64,000 nucleotides of DNA from Micromonospora sp. NBC_01699. GTDB lineage: Bacteria; Actinomycetota; Actinomycetes; Mycobacteriales; Micromonosporaceae. The stretch is from positions 4,464,001-4,528,000 of the forward strand of contig NZ_CP109199.1 in assembly GCF_036250065.1 (NCBI RefSeq), read 5' to 3'. The notes beneath the pieces are model-generated. The model was not told where the DNA came from. It saw only the letters and a program-made list of their open reading frames with translations, and ran no database searches. Position numbers and translations under genes: made by a program. Shown one piece after another: positions 63,132 to 64,000 of this stretch; position 1 is the first letter of the stretch, and every line of letters starts with the position of its first letter.

Positions 63132-64000
63132 ATGACATCGAACAGGACACCGAACGGTCGGAAGGTCATCGTGGTCGGCGCCGGGATCGGCGGCCTCGCC
63201 CTCGGCGCCGCCCTGCGCGCGGTCGGCATCGACGCCGAGATCTACGAGCGGGCCCCGGAGCTGCGCGCCGGCGGCTCCGGTCTCGGCGTGGTGAGCAACG
63301 CCGTCACCGCACTGGAATCGCTCGGCATCGACATCGGCCTGGAACAGCGCGGCCAGGCGATGCACAGCTTCGCCATCAAGGACGAGAAGGGCGGTCACAT
63401 CGCCTGGCTACCGCTGCCCGAGGTGAGCGTGGAACTGGGCCTGCCGCCCACCGTGCTGATCAGCCGTACCGCCCTGCAACAGGGGCTGCTGACCGCGGTC
63501 GGCGACGTCCCGATCCACCTGGGTCGCGCGGCCGTGGGCTTCGAGAACCACGCCGACGGTGCCAGCGTCCTGTTCGCCGACGGCTCCCGGGCCACCGGGG
63601 ACGTCGTCATCGGCGCGGACGGCATCAACTCCGCGTTGCGCGCCCAGATCACCGGCCCGGAACCGATGCAGGAGCCGGGGTACGTCTGCTGGCTGGCCAT
63701 CGCCCCGTTCCAGCACCCGAACCTGCCCACCGGCGCCGCCGCCCACTACTGGGGCAGCGGCCAGCGCTTCGGTCTGCTCGACATCGGCCACGGCGAGTTC
63801 TACTGGTGGGCCACGAAGAACATGCCGGTGGAGGTGGCCAACGACTGGCCCGGCACCAAGGACGACATCGCCGCCCTCTACACCGGCTGGGCCGACGAGG
63901 TGCAGGCGTCGATCCGGGTGACGCCGGAGGCCGACATCATCGCCGTACCGGCCCGGGACCGTGCCTTCCTGGAGAACTGGGGCCAGGGCCGGGTCACCCT
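63132..64000 (+). CDS. FAD-dependent aromatic monooxygenase, partial
   Basis: The first 289 residues are visible; the gene runs off the right edge. Class A flavoprotein hydroxylase: FAD motif VIVVGAGIGGLALGAALRAV, Glu ending strand 2 (IYERAPEL), Arg in ISRTALQQ, DG motif VVIGADGINSALRAQ. These enzymes hydroxylate phenolic or anilinic rings (for example salicylate, urate or kynurenine hydroxylases). In this context 3-hydroxylation of kynurenine or anthranilate is the obvious candidate, but no kynurenine-specific signature was confirmed. It starts 44 bp after the NRPS, same operon. GGGAAGG lies 13 bases upstream of the ATG. Confidence 0.85.
   Translation, partial: MTSNRTPNGRKVIVVGAGIGGLALGAALRAVGIDAEIYERAPELRAGGSGLGVVSNAVTALESLGIDIGLEQRGQAMHSFAIKDEKGGHIAWLPLPEVSVELGLPPTVLISRTALQQGLLTAVGDVPIHLGRAAVGFENHADGASVLFADGSRATGDVVIGADGINSALRAQITGPEPMQEPGYVCWLAIAPFQHPNLPTGAAAHYWGSGQRFGLLDIGHGEFYWWATKNMPVEVANDWPGTKDDIAALYTGWADEVQASIRVTPEADIIAVPARDRAFLENWGQGRVT

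Noticed and set aside
1-64000. tRNA/rRNA genes, CRISPR arrays or complete insertion sequences
   Set aside because: No cloverleaf with conserved TTCRANY arm, no regular repeat-spacer pattern and no transposase frame were seen by reading; a covariance-model scan would settle this.

Overview
The window is about 72% GC overall, with strong GC3 codon bias, many GTG starts and pervasive long antisense reading frames. These features, the gene families (SARP and NB-ARC regulators, DevRS, GH19 chitinase, the SAM-methyltransferase family formerly called DUF574) and the gene style suggest a filamentous actinomycete, most probably Micromonosporaceae (inference). I see no tRNA, rRNA, CRISPR array or complete insertion sequence.

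Left part (1-11.1 kb). After the end of an MFS exporter and a 1.1-kb stretch without a convincing gene comes an island built on short glycine- and glutamine-rich motifs at protein ends. NLR-like protein 1 (5172-7319, NB-ARC plus TPR) has such a motif at its N-terminus. The small helical, Bell-like protein encoded just upstream in the same transcript (7441-7839) carries a matching motif at its C-terminus. A second NB-ARC/TPR protein (8300-11074) has a different motif near its N-terminus, and nearly the same motif ends the SARP regulator at 1920-2846. This layout is what is known for bacterial amyloid-signalling (BASS) NLR/effector pairs. A third, RHIM-like motif ends another Bell-like protein at 34844-35224. 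A glycosyltransferase-like protein and a PfkB sugar kinase lie inside the island.

Middle part (11.1-35.2 kb). An iron-box-controlled Fe-siderophore ABC importer is followed by a GH19 chitinase, a secreted acetamidase/formamidase, and an MFS/TetR/flavin-monooxygenase/SDR group with a shared operator-like dyad. Next are a SAM methyltransferase, an SfnB/DszC-like flavoprotein, NAD-formate dehydrogenase, a methyltransferase with an unusual N-terminal half, modABC with a secreted sulfite-oxidase-fold protein, an isochorismatase-like hydrolase, and a fatty-acid desaturase divergent from a DesKR-like two-component system across a perfect 20-bp palindrome.

Right-middle part (35.2-49.2 kb). A DoxX-like membrane protein is followed by two genes truncated into each other (a secreted protein and an AfsR-type regulator). 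Then come secreted proteins (RTX-repeat, DUF1906 plus golvesin-like, subtilase) and a DevR/DevS hypoxia module with an Acg-type nitroreductase and a zinc alcohol dehydrogenase. DevS keeps the haem ligand His149. Two small secreted proteins and a UPF0303 protein follow.

Right end (49.5-64 kb, cluster continues beyond). A biosynthetic cluster combines a tryptophan 2,3-dioxygenase-like gene, a single-frame fusion of a PrnB-like haem-dioxygenase domain to a kynureninase-like PLP enzyme, a methyltransferase, an FAD oxidoreductase, a C-A-T-C-A-T-TE NRPS whose first A domain reads as serine, and an aromatic FAD monooxygenase cut by the window edge. The likely theme is a kynurenine or (methyl-hydroxy)anthranilate-type unit joined to a short peptide.
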